Below, one piece after another: positions 10,077 through 24,400 of a stretch of DNA of 64,000 bases. The DNA comes from Benincasa hispida. Lineage: Eukaryota > Streptophyta > Magnoliopsida > Cucurbitales > Cucurbitaceae. A model generated the notes under the pieces. That model ran no database searches and was not told where the DNA came from. It worked only from the letters and a program-made list of their open reading frames with translations. Both the position numbers and the translations under genes were made by a program. The number at the start of each line of letters is the position of its first letter. Position 1 is the stretch's first letter. The stretch covers positions 22,167,764 to 22,231,763 of the forward strand of contig NC_052359.1 in assembly GCF_009727055.1 (NCBI RefSeq), read 5' to 3'.

Positions 10077-12392
10077 TTATGTTATTTTTCAGTACTTTTT
10101 TTTCTTTTTTAAAAAATTAATTGGGCAATATGATCTAGATCACTAGGGGGAGATGATAGAAGATATATAAATTATCTATTTGATATGTGTGTTTAGATTT
10201 AGGGTTTGTGTGATATTTGTGTACTTAGTCCTGTAGAGAAGAAACTAAATAATATTAAAAGTATAAATCCCTGTAAATGTCTCATTACTTGACTTTGTCA
10301 TATTATCCCCAATGAATGACAAAAGTTGCTTTCTCCTCCACTGAAATAGTATCAATCTATGAGAAGTTAAGAATCTAAAATTATCTTACTCTCTAAATGG
10401 TTTAAATGGCTTTTCAATAAGAAATAATTGGTTTTATTAAATTATTAACAAAACTGTGTAGTAAAGATAAAATAGCCTTTATCCAAAAGCTATAGAAACT
10501 TTCTTTACAAAGTGTAGAGCACCAATTAATATTCCACTACAAGAATATCATTTTCTTTTTCTCATCAATGGACTGAAAATGAAATATTGAATTGGAAAAA
10601 GGTTAAGAAAAGGTAAAACTTTTACAAGAAATTGGCAAGGATAGTAAAAAAAAAAAAAAAAAAAAAAAGATACATTAGGAAAAAGTCCATTGACAATATT
10701 CAATGGATTCTTCATCTCCTTCCCACAATTGCACATCAACTTCATTCCTTAATTTTTGGGGGGCAAGGCCTAACCTTCATTAAAAATATGAATTGACAAG
10801 AAAGGAATAACTAAGTGGAGGGTTGGTGCTCTCTTCCTAGAGAAAGAAAGAGGAAGGGGGGAAAAGGGGGGGGTCCGGGGGGCCCAAAGAGATCTAGCCA
10901 ATGTGATGTGATGCATGCACAAGGGACATAATGAAATCCCTATAAAACTGAAGTCAAAAAGGGGAAAAAAAATGAGAGAGAGAGTTATGCAGTAGAAACA
11001 CTGCAAAGAGTATGTGTACTAAGCTTTTTAGTTGTCAATCATATAACTTTATGCAAGGAAACATGTCCCAAACATGTTTTGTTGTCTAAGCTTGGCTCCC
11101 CATGATGGGGATAGGCTCTTTCCTCAAAACTCCTTTTGGCAAAACAGATATCATATTGGTTGCAGAAAGATTGGATATGGCCCCCCCAATCCCCAAACCA
11201 AAGCAATAAAAAGCCTAAACAGTCTAAAAAACTACAACCTAATTCATGTTCTTACTCCTGGTTTTGATAATATCTACCTCCACTATAACCATTCTAAATT
11301 CTTAGCTTTTATGTGTATACACATCGAAATTGGCTCTGGTTTCAATACTAGTGGGTTATGACAGGTAAAATGGTAGATTTGTGTACTTAAAATTCTACTC
11401 CAAAATATGAGATGTGAGTCAAATTAGATAGTCCATTTCCACCACTATCAGAGGATGTTGGTAGTTTCGTCACCTGTCACTTGCAATTCCCAATGCTTTA
11501 CCTGTCAGAGTGATGTGTTAAGATGACACTTCCTTCAGTGAAGCTCGCTATATGATAATAACCTTGTTTTCCCTGTGGAATCAGTTCAATATTTTCGGCT
11601 TTGGACATATTAATAATAATAATAATCAAAGGTACTGCTTTATTGTTCCCATTGTAAATGGATTGATTGTCTACAAACAGTTTTATTGAAAATTCAGTTC
11701 TAGTCATGGCGTATTTGAACCCAAACCAAAGAAAAAGGGGGGGGAGAGGGGGAGATGTTGAAGAACACGTCACCTGAAAATTCACTTCTTTTTTCGATTA
11801 TAATTTTGTAATCACACCAGAGTTTAAATAACAAAACTATCAATCACAAAGCATCAACAACATCCATCATCATGTTTGTCATCTGCTACAGTAGACATCA
11901 ACTTTTGACCTACCTATATCACAAAACCAAATTGTGTATCTAATCCAATGTGATCCGATCCAACCAAGAGATGTGTTCTTTCATTTTGCCCCCCCCCCCC
12001 CACCCTTGAAGAGAGTAACGTTCATTTCACTTTATTGGATGGTCTGTCGACATTTGATTTCATATGGTCACATGAGATAACCAGGACTCAAAACGAATGA
12101 CAGGATACAACAGAAAAGAGAAAAAAAGAAAATGTAATATTGTCCAAAACAATATCATGCACGTTTCCCCGCCTTCCTATGCTCGATGGTTACTTTCCAG
12201 ACCTCCAAACCTACCGTATTATATCCATGTGACTACAAGCTCTTCCACTACCATTTTTAAATGGATGGTGTACCTTATCTCATCTTACCGAAGAAGGCTT
12301 ATGCTGCGGAGACCAAAATGACAACATAATCTTCCTCGTTACTTGGGAAACTTCAATATTACACAATGATGTCTCATCATTCCAATTTCTTT
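10077..12392. other. Convergent intergenic space between NPF4 and CAND1
   Basis: Both genes end into this stretch. After the NPF4 stop there is no canonical AATAAA within 200 nt; AATAAT at about 10248 is the best poly(A) signal candidate. Homopolymer runs include A (about 10648-10668), G (about 10867-10882) and C (about 11991-12001). A CCAAT-like box (about 10899) and 'ctataaaac' (about 10940) resemble a small promoter, but no reading frame or known RNA follows. I recognise no gene here. Confidence 0.6.
12031..12036 (-). promoter_or_regulatory. Candidate CAND1 poly(A) signal
   Basis: The - strand reads AATAAA here, about 357 nt downstream of the CAND1 stop codon, a plausible 3' UTR length. 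No transcript evidence is available. Confidence 0.35.
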
Positions 12393-12489
12393 TCACTCAT
12401 TTCGGATAGAGCAGTATTTCTCTGAGAGTGCTGGAGATTTTGAAATTTCATTCATAAGATTCTTGAACTTAAGGCTGCAATCTCCTCCA
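12393..12489 (-). CDS. CAND1: CAND1 exon 28 (C-terminus and stop)
   Basis: It encodes [18 protein letters not shown] through KYCSIRNE and a TGA stop (12393-12395). The acceptor is 'attcttgcag'; the first base completes an AGT serine codon begun in exon 27. The exon is separated from exon 27 by a 2185-bp intron holding the LINE/MutS2 chimera. Confidence 0.93.
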
Positions 12490-15400
12490 CTGCAAGAATA
12501 ATAAAAATACCGGTTACACAAAGAAATCCGATAGTGAAAGTTTCAAAATTAGCATGCATACCATCCATTTACGTTGAACAAACTTATCTGAGGATCTAAT
12601 CGAAAAATAAACCATCCATGTAATGGCAGAACCTTCTCTTGTGTGAAGCTCACATAGGGTTTAACGTCAAGGTTTATTAATTTTTTATTCAATTAAAGTG
12701 GACTAAATTCAGTTTTGTATTTTCTTTTTCTTTTAATTTTGTGCCTTCTAAATTCTCCAAATCAAACTCTATGGAGAACTAGGCAACCAAAGTGATATTC
12801 ATTGTAAATCAAATTAGACTTGGTTGGTGAAGATCTTCCAAAGCACCCAAACTAAATAAATAAATAAATAAAACACTATTAGTTGGTTGGTTTTGAATGG
12901 ATATGCCAGTTGGTATCAGTCGGAGTTGCTGGAAAAGAACTTCCAAACCATCGACGTATTGGTATTTTTATTAAAAATAAAAATAAAAAAAAATAAACTG
13001 CTAACCAAAGCCTCCTTTTCTCCCATCCCCGCTCTCCCCTACCCAACAAGTTCCTTGCATGGCTATCCACCTCCCTTTCATGTACCTTGGCCTCCCGTTA
13101 GGTGGCTATTCAAAACAAGTGGCTAAGGCAACCAGTGATTGACAAAATTTAAGGTAAATTGGATAAATGGAAGAGATATAACCTCTCTAGAGGAGGTCGT
13201 TCTACTCTTCGCCCAACTTTGGTCTTCGAACTGGACATATGAAGAAAGCCTTAGACTTTTGGATGAGACTAATGCGGCAGTAGAAACCTTCAATTTAAGT
13301 GGTGTCGACCTTCATCTGATAATGGGAATGGTTGTAAATCAATCCTTGATTAAACTGATACTGAATGCTGTAGATGAAGATGGCTTAGACAAAGATTCTG
13401 CGAGTTATGCCTTAAGAGAATCTCGAGATCAAGTTCGCAAGCTTGGAAAAAAAAGTTACATCAGTTAATGTAGCTTAGTTAGGAATGCAAAGAGTGGAAC
13501 TTCCTTTTTTGGAAGTGGAAATTGTTGATGGAAGGTGGTGTATAAAATCAGAGGGTGATCAATTAAAGGATGTTAAAGGTCTCCTGTTGTCCAGATTGCA
13601 AACTGTTCCTTTTATGATCTCTTTATCAAGCCTCTTTCGCTCTCCAAGTCCCTTGTTGCTCAAGCTTCAATTTCGTCTCCTTGTCAACAGCAGTCAGCAG
13701 TCTCGTTCAGAAACTTCTGTTCATTGGATGTTTTTTTTCTTATTCTTAGGGTTGGTCCTCCTCTCTTTTGATCTTATTCTTCTTGTGGCAAAATTTCCGT
13801 TGTATTCTCACTATTATTTTTGTTTATTTGTACTTTGAGCATTGGACTCATTTTATTATTTCAATGAAAAAGTCTCGTTTCTTTTTCAGAAAAAAAACAA
13901 GTTCCCTCCTCTCCAGCTCTCTCCAACCTCTCAAGACTGTTAATGGTTCTCCATGCATACAAGGAAATATTTAATATCAATCTCTTATACTTTGGAGACA
14001 TCTTCTGTACTCCCGATAAATGATGTCCCTTCATGCAAATCTTTTTTTCTTTATCCAAACAAAAAACAATTCCAATTATGGTGTCCTTAGGCTTATATAT
14101 CATATTAAACTATTTTTTGTCCTTTATTTAAACGAAAATAGTACTTCATTGATTAAATGAAAAGACTAATATTCAGATTACAAAGAGATACAACTAGAAA
14201 TGAGACATGAATCCAACAAGACTAAGGAACAACAGGCGAACCTAGATATCTCAACTAAGTTGACACACCCATAGTACCTTCATCACATCCCAATAATATT
14301 CAACTATTTTTTCATAACCACGTAATTTATGCACACTTGAATTAATCTAACATGATTTCTGTCTACCCTTGTGATATTCGAAGTTAAGAAATTTATATAA
14401 TATTAATAATTTAGGTAACTACCTAAACATAAACCAAAACTTGATTTCTTTTCAACATTTAGTGGTTGCACTTTAGTGTCTCCTTGAGATACTCCTTCAG
14501 TATACCAAGTAGAATTGACTAGCAAGGAAAATATCTACAAAACATGTGCTCTGTATGTTGGTAAACCTACAGCTTCTTTTTGTGTCATTCTAGAATGGCT
14601 TTGGTTCCAAGGACCGTCCAAATTGTAGACTCAACAGGCGGGAAAAAAAAGACAAATGCATATTAAAAGCAAACCTTATGCGATTTAGAGATGCTATTGC
14701 CCGAAGAGCACTGCGAATCATGTCCTCATTACGATCTACTTCTTGTTTAACAGCATCTTGCTTTGGCTTGAAGTTAATAGTCTTTTGAAGAGGATCAACC
14801 AGAGAGTCCAAAACTGAAAAATACCGAAGATACATCAGGAGAAAATCTTACAGTGCAAAAACTTTATGTGCCTTGATTGAAGAATCAACCAACCTGCTAG
14901 TACAGCTGATGGGCACTTATCAGCGAGTTTTGATAGAATCAGATGGCATGGCATTTTAACGTCGTAGTGATCTATAATAAAAAGAACCATGAGTTCAAAA
15001 TTTCACAAGGACAGATTGGAATCATTATCAACCATCCAAAAACATCAAAGACCATAATAGATAACACTAGTTCTTTCAACTACAGCACAAGTTGCTTGTG
15101 TAAGAATAAACCTAAGTATAACGAAAAAAGTTGGTGTAACACAAAAATTCAACAGAACTCTCAGAAAAAATTGAGAAACTAAAAGTAACAAAACAGGTTA
15201 ATACTAAGACATCCTATCCAGACCAAACCAGACCATATGCCAACAAAAGACAAAATTGAAGCTCAAATTGTGTTGATAAAAATTATGATGATAAGTTGGT
15301 AACTCACCATCCAAGCCAGATTTAAGATAAGGAACAATGAAAGATGATGGGTTCACTTGGTCAAGACAACTATCCAGCAATGTATCCACACATTCAAAAG

Positions 15401-18400
15401 CAGCCTTCCGCAACTCAAGCCCATCATCCACAACATGCTTAAAGGGACCAAGATCAACAGTCCTTATCAATTCTTGCTGCATCAAGGTTCAAGACAGTAT
15501 CAACATGTATATCCGTCGTATTAAAATCTTAAAGATAGGGCAGGAAATAAGCTCAAAGGAATAACATAATTTCTTCTGTAGAAATTCTGACATGACATGA
15601 AAACTGTAATTGTAAGGAAAAATGAAACTATGAGGACAAACGATATAAAAGATCCAAGGTGAAAAGCAATTCACCATGCTTCCTCTCATTGTACGTGGTG
15701 TGAGCTTTTAGAAGCTTTAACTACAATCCTTACACCTGACCTTATCTGGATTGTAAATTTTCACACCACATAAAAATAGTCTGTAATTCAAGCTCAACAG
15801 TTCCTCTACAATGGTAGATATCATTTACAATATAGTCTTGCCTCAATATTCAGAACCTATACCTAACCTAGTATGTTATCTTGTTTAATAGAGAGAGAGA
15901 ATTAGAAACAAAAAGTCCAGGGATAAAATAGAAGCCACAATAACTCGGGACCAAACCCAACATAACATCCCAGACCAACTTAACTTCGTGCATAATAGAC
16001 CTAATTCATTACCTTCACAATTGTTTGATCATAAAGAAGTGGCAATAACTCAGGAAGAAGCCCCTTTATAAGGTTAGGCTTATTGTGGGCAAATGTACTC
16101 AAGGCCAAGACAGCCGCACGTCTGACATGCTGCACACATTCAAAATCACGTTAAATTAAGACTCAATCCAATGAACCACCACCAACAGTCATTTGATAAA
16201 CTAAATAAAGGCAGAAAAAGAAACTCAAAGATGAGGTAAATATCTCTAGATGAATATTTGGTACTTACACGATCATGATCCTTTATAAGCATCAGGAACG
16301 ATGAGATCTCAGGGTATATAATCTCGTCTATCTTCTCAGGTCGCTCAACTATAGAATACTTGACAGCAATTACAACAGTTGCTCTAGTGAATGCTGCTGG
16401 ACTGGTTGTCCTTACCTAAAGAATGCATTACAACACAACATGCTATGTAAAAATTCAGAGTCATAGCCCACAGAAGAATGGCAAAAAGTAACTTGATCAG
16501 ATTACCTTGAGGGCAGGAACAAGTTTTCCAGGTTCAATAAGCGCAATTTTGCCAAGGCACTCTGCTACAACATTCCTGACACCTTCTTCCTCACTTTCAC
16601 AGTGATTAAAGAGTAGATTAAGTATCTTCTCAACACTTGAGTCTTGAAATTCAGCTTTATCCACAGATTGCCTAACTATAACCTGCAATATAGATTAAAG
16701 TTTGCACAAACTTACAACTGGAAAATAAAATCAGCAAAATCTGGCTCAGGCATCCGATGTACATACCTCCTTCAGTGAATGAAGCAAGAGATATTGTTTC
16801 TTCTGCTGATTATCGATCTGGTCCAATATAAAAGGCAAGTATTTGGATAGATTACCAACAGCAATATTACCAAGAGCATAGGAGGCAGCAGACTTGATCT
16901 CTTCAAAGGGAGATTGAAATGACTCAATAACAATATTCTCTATGTGAGCATGTAAGCTCAAGTCCTTCCTTCTCCCAATCTCCCCCAGACAGAGTAATGC
17001 AAGGTGCTGCTTAGCCTGATTTTGCAAAATTAAAAATTAGACACCAGGACAATTGCAACATGAACTACAAAATTGAATTATTGAGTCAGATTCTTACAAG
17101 ATGAAAATGAACTCCTTACAAAGGTGAACGAAATATATATAGATGAAGATACTACAAAACAACACTTCAAAAGAAATTCAAAACAACTCTTCAAAAGAAA
17201 TTTACTCCCACTCTTCTTTTAGTTGTGTTTCTAAAAGCACAAGGCATACTAAAGGACAGTAGTCCTTTGGGACTTAAACATGAAGCAAGGTAACAATGTC
17301 TATTATATCTAAAACAAGATAATTTAGTATTTATTTACCAAACACTGTGACCAACTTGTTCAGGTCTAAAGCTAAAATTTACCAAACACTTATATGCTTA
17401 TATTAGGGTTTAGTGTTGATTTTATCAAACACTTGCATGTTTCATATTAGTGTTGATTTTACTAAAAGCACAACTGCCACTATCAGCAATTTATTTTAAA
17501 AGCTATAGCAATCCTAAGTCCTCTCAAGGCACAAATCCTCCCCCTCAGCTTACCATGAACAAGGACCTAGTACCTCACCCATCTAAGTCAACTCCAAATC
17601 CACAACCTCCATTTATACGCGCAGTCTTTCTTAGCTATGACTCTATCATTGATCAATAGGTCTCGGTCTACCATTAACAAGGACTGAATACCTCATCAAG
17701 CTAATGCAGCTCCATGTCCACAACCTTCATTTATACCCTAAACCTTTCTTAGCTAGGACTCTACCATCGATCAATAGGCTTCTTTATAAGCACACCAAAG
17801 TGCCATTTGAAAATATTATTCAGATGAAAAAATTTAACCGGAAAGTAAAACACACACACATGGGACTTGTCAAATCTTGGACAGGAAAGTAAACCGAAAC
17901 AAAAAATGAACTGAACACCAAATACTATTAACACAACTTACAATAAATTACATTCAAAACATTTATTTTTCCCCAGCACGATTGATGCTACATCTCTTTC
18001 TTTTTGAAGTTTCACCATAATGCGACACATACCTAAGAAGCGACACATACCTAAGGAATACCAATTGAGCAGGCCCCAAACGAATAAACTAGGTACTGGT
18101 CCAACCATAACACATGTTTCACATAAAATAATGAATAGAATAATTATAATAATTTAAAATTTAAAAGACACAAAAACACACACTTACAGAATTCGTACTG
18201 CTATCATCTTTCAGAATTTCTGTTAGCATTTTTACTGTTGAGGAATACTTTTGATCACCAGCAGCAAGACATAAAACAGCTACGCATTGTGCTATCGAAA
18301 ACAAAGCTTGTTTTGCAACACCGCCAGACTGAGGTGATGGTTTAGCACATGAAAGAAGAGAGTCTAGCAAGGCATCAAAGCTCGTATTTGCAGAATAGAC

Positions 18401-21400
18401 CAATGCTGCAAAAAAGCTCTGTAAAGCCTGCAATTCAATATACCAATAGTTCCTCACATGTAGACATGATAAATCAGGGTATAATGAAACGTAAACAATC
18501 CCAGAAATCTCAATACCATAAGTGCCTGCCCCTGCAGAAGTGAACTTTTGATTAGTAAAAGTGCCTGAGGAAGGACTTTGTTCCGAACAGCTAAACCAAT
18601 ACTTGGGCTTGACCTCCTGTCACCCATCAAGGTGCAGCATAATTCCAATGCAAGAGCTGTCATATGTAAGTCTGAATCACTGCCAAAACGATGTAAAATT
18701 CAATCATGAGTGAAACAAACAGCAACCAGGAGGGAGGGTTGAGAATGGAGGGAGAGGGGAAGAGTGGCTTTGGAGACTAAAACCTTATCAATGTCGAAAG
18801 TTCCACAATAATGACTTCATATGCTGAAGGGCCAATTTTATCACCATAAGCAGCTATAAGTGAATTTAGAGTCCCCAGAGTTGCCTGTCTCAATGCCCGA
18901 TTGGCCTGTTTTTCCCCCATAAACAAACAAAAAAACTCAAACATACGTATATCAACATAGTCACATAACAGCCGATTATAGAACGAAACAAGTATCTGCA
19001 AGTGCAAGCATAATAATCATCACTTAGTACACGCAATAGTTTTCATACCTTCCGGAGGAATGCTGTCAACTCTGATATGACATGCTCTAAAACGCATGAC
19101 AGGTCTATTTGAAGTGGAGAAGCAGCAATGACAGCAAATGCCTGGAACCAAATATTCGAGTTTAAGCCAGTACCATATTTAATAAGAAACAGAGAACATT
19201 TTTGTTGGATAAGAAAGGACATAATAAAATCAAGAAAGAGGACAGTAATATTTTTTTTTTCTTTTTTTTTTTTTTTTTATGGAAAGAGGACAATAATTTC
19301 TAAACACTAGAAACATACAACAAACTAGAAAACTAGATGAAGCCTTACACAGTCCAAAATACACAGACCACTCCAATCCCTCAGTTGCCTTCTCTATATT
19401 CGACTCTCTGCAAGCTAGACAGAGAGCTTGAAAACCATTTATTTCTTAGCTGCCATGTTGTATCTATTTTCAACTCTCTTTCAGGCTTTCAGCTGGAGCA
19501 TCCCTATGCACAACATCTCATTGAAAACACATAACTATGGTCCCTCACACCCCTTCAAAAATGAAAGGAAATAATTGTGGCTGATTCTGATTAGGAGCTT
19601 CGTTTGGATCACTCAGCTTGTAAGAAATGACACTTTGTTTAACGGAAAGAAGAAAAACTACACTTATTTATTTGATATAATCTAGTATACAGCAGCCACT
19701 TGGTGCAGGGTTGATAGATCTCTCTGTAATCATTCTCTTAGCGATATCTGATGTGTACTAATTGGAAGGGATTTTGGTAACCCCCCTTAGCTTGATGTAA
19801 ATGTCATTATATAAGAACTTCATTATATAAGAACTTCTATTCGCTTCGAGAGAGAGACAGAGAGAGATGAACTACCCAAATAGACGACAAGAGAATAAAG
19901 CTCCGGTACCTGTAGTTCAACATCTTTTTTAATATTTTTTTATGTAAAACATCCTTTTTCAAATACATATGTATATAATCATCTTTTTCATGCTACTATG
20001 TTGAAAATCATACTTTTTTTTACATCTTTTTTAATATAAAAAAATAGTATGATTTTCAACACAGTAGTATGAAATATACCAATGATGAACTATACGTTTT
20101 TTTTTTTTCCTTTTTATATGAAACACCCACTTTTATTGCCAAAAAAAAAAAAAGGAGGAGGAGAAGAACACAGAAGGGCATATAAAAAACTAAGTTTTCA
20201 GAAAGGGAACCCCACTGCACAAAAAGGGTCCAATCAAGCAGAATATTGCCTACAGTTTAATCACAAAAGAACTTCGAAAATCGAAGCGCAAAAGGAATAC
20301 TCGTCCAAAAATCAATCTTGTGCATCTTTTATTGAAGTGATAATAATTGTTACACACAAGAGGGAGAAGAATTAGACTTTATTACAAGTGGGAGTAAAAA
20401 GAGAATTAACCTAGAATATTACTCAATTAACCTCATTCTTCTTACATCATTCTATCCCTCCAAAAAGAAAACACGTCTTCGAGTTTTAAAAAGAAAAAAT
20501 AAAACAATCAAGGAATAAATTAAACTAGTTCAATGGCATATAGTCAAACCAACCTCCTACGTTTTGGAACAAAATTATTCCAATTAAAAAAGTAATCCGA
20601 GAAAGAAAATTCAATATTGCCACCAAAAAATGAACTCTTCCATCAACCATCAACCCAAAAAAGACGTTTCCATCAAGCTCATTCAAAACCGTAATATATA
20701 GGACCAATCACAAAAGAATTAGCTTCCAAAGAGAACCCTTCGACAATCACATCTTCTTCACCATTTGCTTCAAGTTCTTTGATGTTGTGGTAATCGATTT
20801 CCAACACAATCGGTATGCTCTTCTTGCTCGATTTTTTCCGCCTAGGCATTTAAAGTTTTGATGTTCAATACCTCTTTTCCATCTTCGCTAGATTTCTCTT
20901 CTTCACTCGTGACGATTTCCAAATCAACATCTTCAAATTCTTCTCTTTTTTTTCCACCTCCATTAACTGCACGGGTTTCAACAAGATTTTTTCTAATTTT
21001 ATCTTCAAGAGAGAAATTATCTTTGGTGAAAAAAATCCATATTTTCATCTCCTTCTTTGAGCCACAATATCTTGCACTTTTGGAGATAATTCCTCTCTTC
21101 CGTTAAATATGGAGATAGAAGTTCACTTAGTGCCATTGATCTTGAGCTGATTTCTTTTACAGATAATTTATTTTTGTCTGCTTTGTCAATTAGAGAAGAT
21201 AATTTATTTGGAACTAAAGACTTTTCATTGATGAAATGAAAAGATACTAATGCTTTAAATACAAGGAAACAAAATAAGAAAAATTGAAAATACAACTACA
21301 ATAAAAGTGCAACAAGAACAATACAAAGTAGAAAAGAGAGACTAGGTCTTCAAATACTAAATGACAACAAAAATCCAATAAACAAAAGATCTTTCCAACT

Positions 21401-24400
21401 GAAAGAGTCATCCAGCAGAGGGTAAAAACTTGAAACTCAAATGAATTAGAGCTTTGATTGCAGATGAGGCTTGAGAATGAAACCAAAACAGGACTGACTT
21501 GCACGATGCATAATCAAAAGCCTCACTAGAAACCAAACCAACCAAACAGAAACTTCTAAACCAGCCATATCATCTAGAAGGATGAGGACAGCTTGCTCCT
21601 TAGCTTTTATCGATAAAAGAATAGTCAAAAGATGACTAGAAGTATGAGAAAAATAAAAAATCCAATCTTCAATTATCCATAAAGAAGTCATGCATAAGCT
21701 TTATCCAATAGGCACTGGTGTTACTACTGCAATAGGCTCTGAACTAAGTGACAAATTGCCTACACTTGGAAATAGATCATTATAGGCTTCTGTAGATAAA
21801 TCTTCTGATAATAACTCTCGTTACTCTTATTTCTCTATAACAAGTTCATCTTCCTCACTACTTATACTTACAACTGATTCCTCATCATAATCAACAAAAG
21901 ATAAATCTACTTTAGGAGAAGGGGGTTTGAGACCCCTTTCACATAAATTGAATGTCCGACCTAGGGATAGAGATAACAGATTGCTTAAAGAACCTGACAG
22001 GATCCAGAGACTGATGCTATTGTGAAATGACCTTATGAGGCTGTATCGAATGTGAAGAGAAAATCAATAGAGACAAGATTCTTCTAAAGCATCAAAATTA
22101 CCCTCAGAGCACTCGGGGTAACAAGCATCAAAATTATCCTCCAATATGCTGATGATACATTACTATTTTGCAAAGATGATGACAAAAGTTTGAAGACATT
22201 AATTAATGCCGTTGATTTATTTCAATGGTATTCGGGACAAAAGGTTAAATGGGAAAAATATGCTTTATGTGGAGTTAATATTGAATGAAAACAGGGTGTT
22301 GGCCACTGCTTCTAGTTTGAATTGCAAAACAGAAACATTACCTTTTCTTTACCTTGGTCTCCCTCTTGGAGGGTATCCAAAAAATGTTTCTTTTTGGCAG
22401 CCAATAATTGATAAAATTCAGAAAAAGCTGGACAGATGGAGGCATTTTAATTTTTCAGGGGGAGGTAAACTCACTTTGATCAAGGCAGTTCTCTCAAGTA
22501 TTCCAATTCATTACATGAACTTTTGCAATGCCTTCGAAAGTGATCTCAGAACTAGAGAAGATTATGAGAAAGTTCTTTTGGGAAGGTTCAGATGGAAGCA
22601 AGATTAATCACCTAGTCAAATGGGAGATAATTTCCGGACAACAAAAACACGGAGGCCTTGGTTTTGGTGATCAAAAAAACCAAAATGTGGCTATGTTGAC
22701 AAAATGGGGTTGGAGGTTCATGCACGAAAAAGAAGCTCTTTGGTGTAAGGTAGTAAAAAGTATTCATGGCAGTGATTCATTTGAATGGCGCATGGCTGGA
22801 AAAGAAGGGAGAGGTCTTAGAAGTCCTTGGATTACTATTTCCCGAGTTTGGCAAAAGATTGCATTATTTGCATCTTTTAAACTTGGTAATGGCTTTAAAA
22901 TTTCTTTTTGGATTACTACAAGATGATGAAATTTAGGATTTTCAAAATCTTTTACTTTTATTAGAAGGTAAAAGGATAGCTAATGGGCAAGATTGTAGAT
23001 CTTGGTCTTTAGATGCTTCACGTGCTTTTTCGGTGAAATCGTTATTCAAGTATTTGAACTCATCTTCACCAATGGACAGTCTGTTGTACAAAAACTTATG
23101 GAAATCAAGCTGTCCGAGGAGAATAAATATTATAATTTGGGTAATGATTTATGGTTCTCTCAATTTCTCTCTTCAAAGGAAGCTGCCAAATCATTATCTT
23201 TTGCCCTCCATCTGCCCCCTGTGGGTGCAGAATTCTGAAGACAGCCAACATATGTTCTTTGAATATCATTACTCTTTGGAATCATGAAGGAAATTGTTTG
23301 CAACATTTAATCTTCAGCCATGTTTTCAAGAAGAATGTGGCTCAGCTTATCATCGGTTCTTTTTTAAAAGCTTACTCGCTTCAGATATGGTTTAATGTAG
23401 TTAAACCAGTTTTGACAGAAATTTGGTTCGAGAGAAATCAGCAAATTTTTCAAGAAAAGTCTCTTCAATGGTTTGACGTTTTGCGATTGCAAGAGTTAAA
23501 GCTTCTCCTTGGTGTTCACTTTCCAAGAATTTTTCGGATTATTCTATTCAAGATATTTGTCTTAATTGGAATGCTTTCATTCAATCTATGTAATGGTATT
23601 TTTAGATACATGGTTTTCTATTGTATTCAAAATGTTCATTTTGGGATATGATGAGGTTGCTATGGGTGTGCCAACCTAGTTGAGACAGCCAAGTGCATCT
23701 GTTGATCCCTATTTCTTCTTATTTTTAGTAGTTTCTTGTAATTCGAGCATTAGTCTCTTTTCATTTCATCAAATGAAAAGTGGTGTTTCCTTTTCAAAAA
23801 AAAAAAAAAAAAGTGACGAAACTGGTAAATCGACTTCACCTCATTAGTATTCGTAGCAAGTTTGGGAGATGATAAATTATGGAGAGTCCCCTTTGAATAC
23901 TTGTCTTCTTCTAGATCTAGTGGCTCTTCATATGGAAAACAACCACATTAGGACCACATCCATCTGGATCTTTCAACTTAAGACGCGAATCCTGTACCAA
24001 AGTTGCCTTTGAACTAACATCGACTTCAATCAAATCAACTTGCTTTCATTCTAATAAAAAATATAAAGAAATAAATAAAACATCCTCCGTTACCTTTTTT
24101 CATCCTCTTTAAATCTATGGAATTTAAAAAGGTTTTGAATGATAAATTACCATGAAGTGAATTACGTAAACTTGGAGTGTCGACAGGAGCTATATTAACA
24201 AATCAGAGAGAGAAATTACTAATGTTACTATCCTTAACAACAAGAATCAATTACAAAGAGTCCAAGAAGAGTCAACATCCTCATTTGGATTATGCTTTTC
24301 GGTCAGCTGAATGTAGCCGAAGTTCTTTAGAGAAAGCAACCAGCATCCTCCCTTTCTCCCACAATTTGCCCATTTTGTCTACAACATAGTGAGGACTCCC

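Noticed and set aside
11130..11160. miR399-like sequence on the - strand (TGCCAAAAGGAG)
   Set aside because: There is one extra A relative to the miR399 core, the 3' half does not match, and I see no foldback arm nearby.
10880..11400. Promoter and non-coding RNA gene in the intergenic space
   Set aside because: CCAAT- and TATA-like boxes occur, but in AT-rich DNA they are frequent by chance, and no conserved RNA or hairpin of miRNA-precursor size follows.
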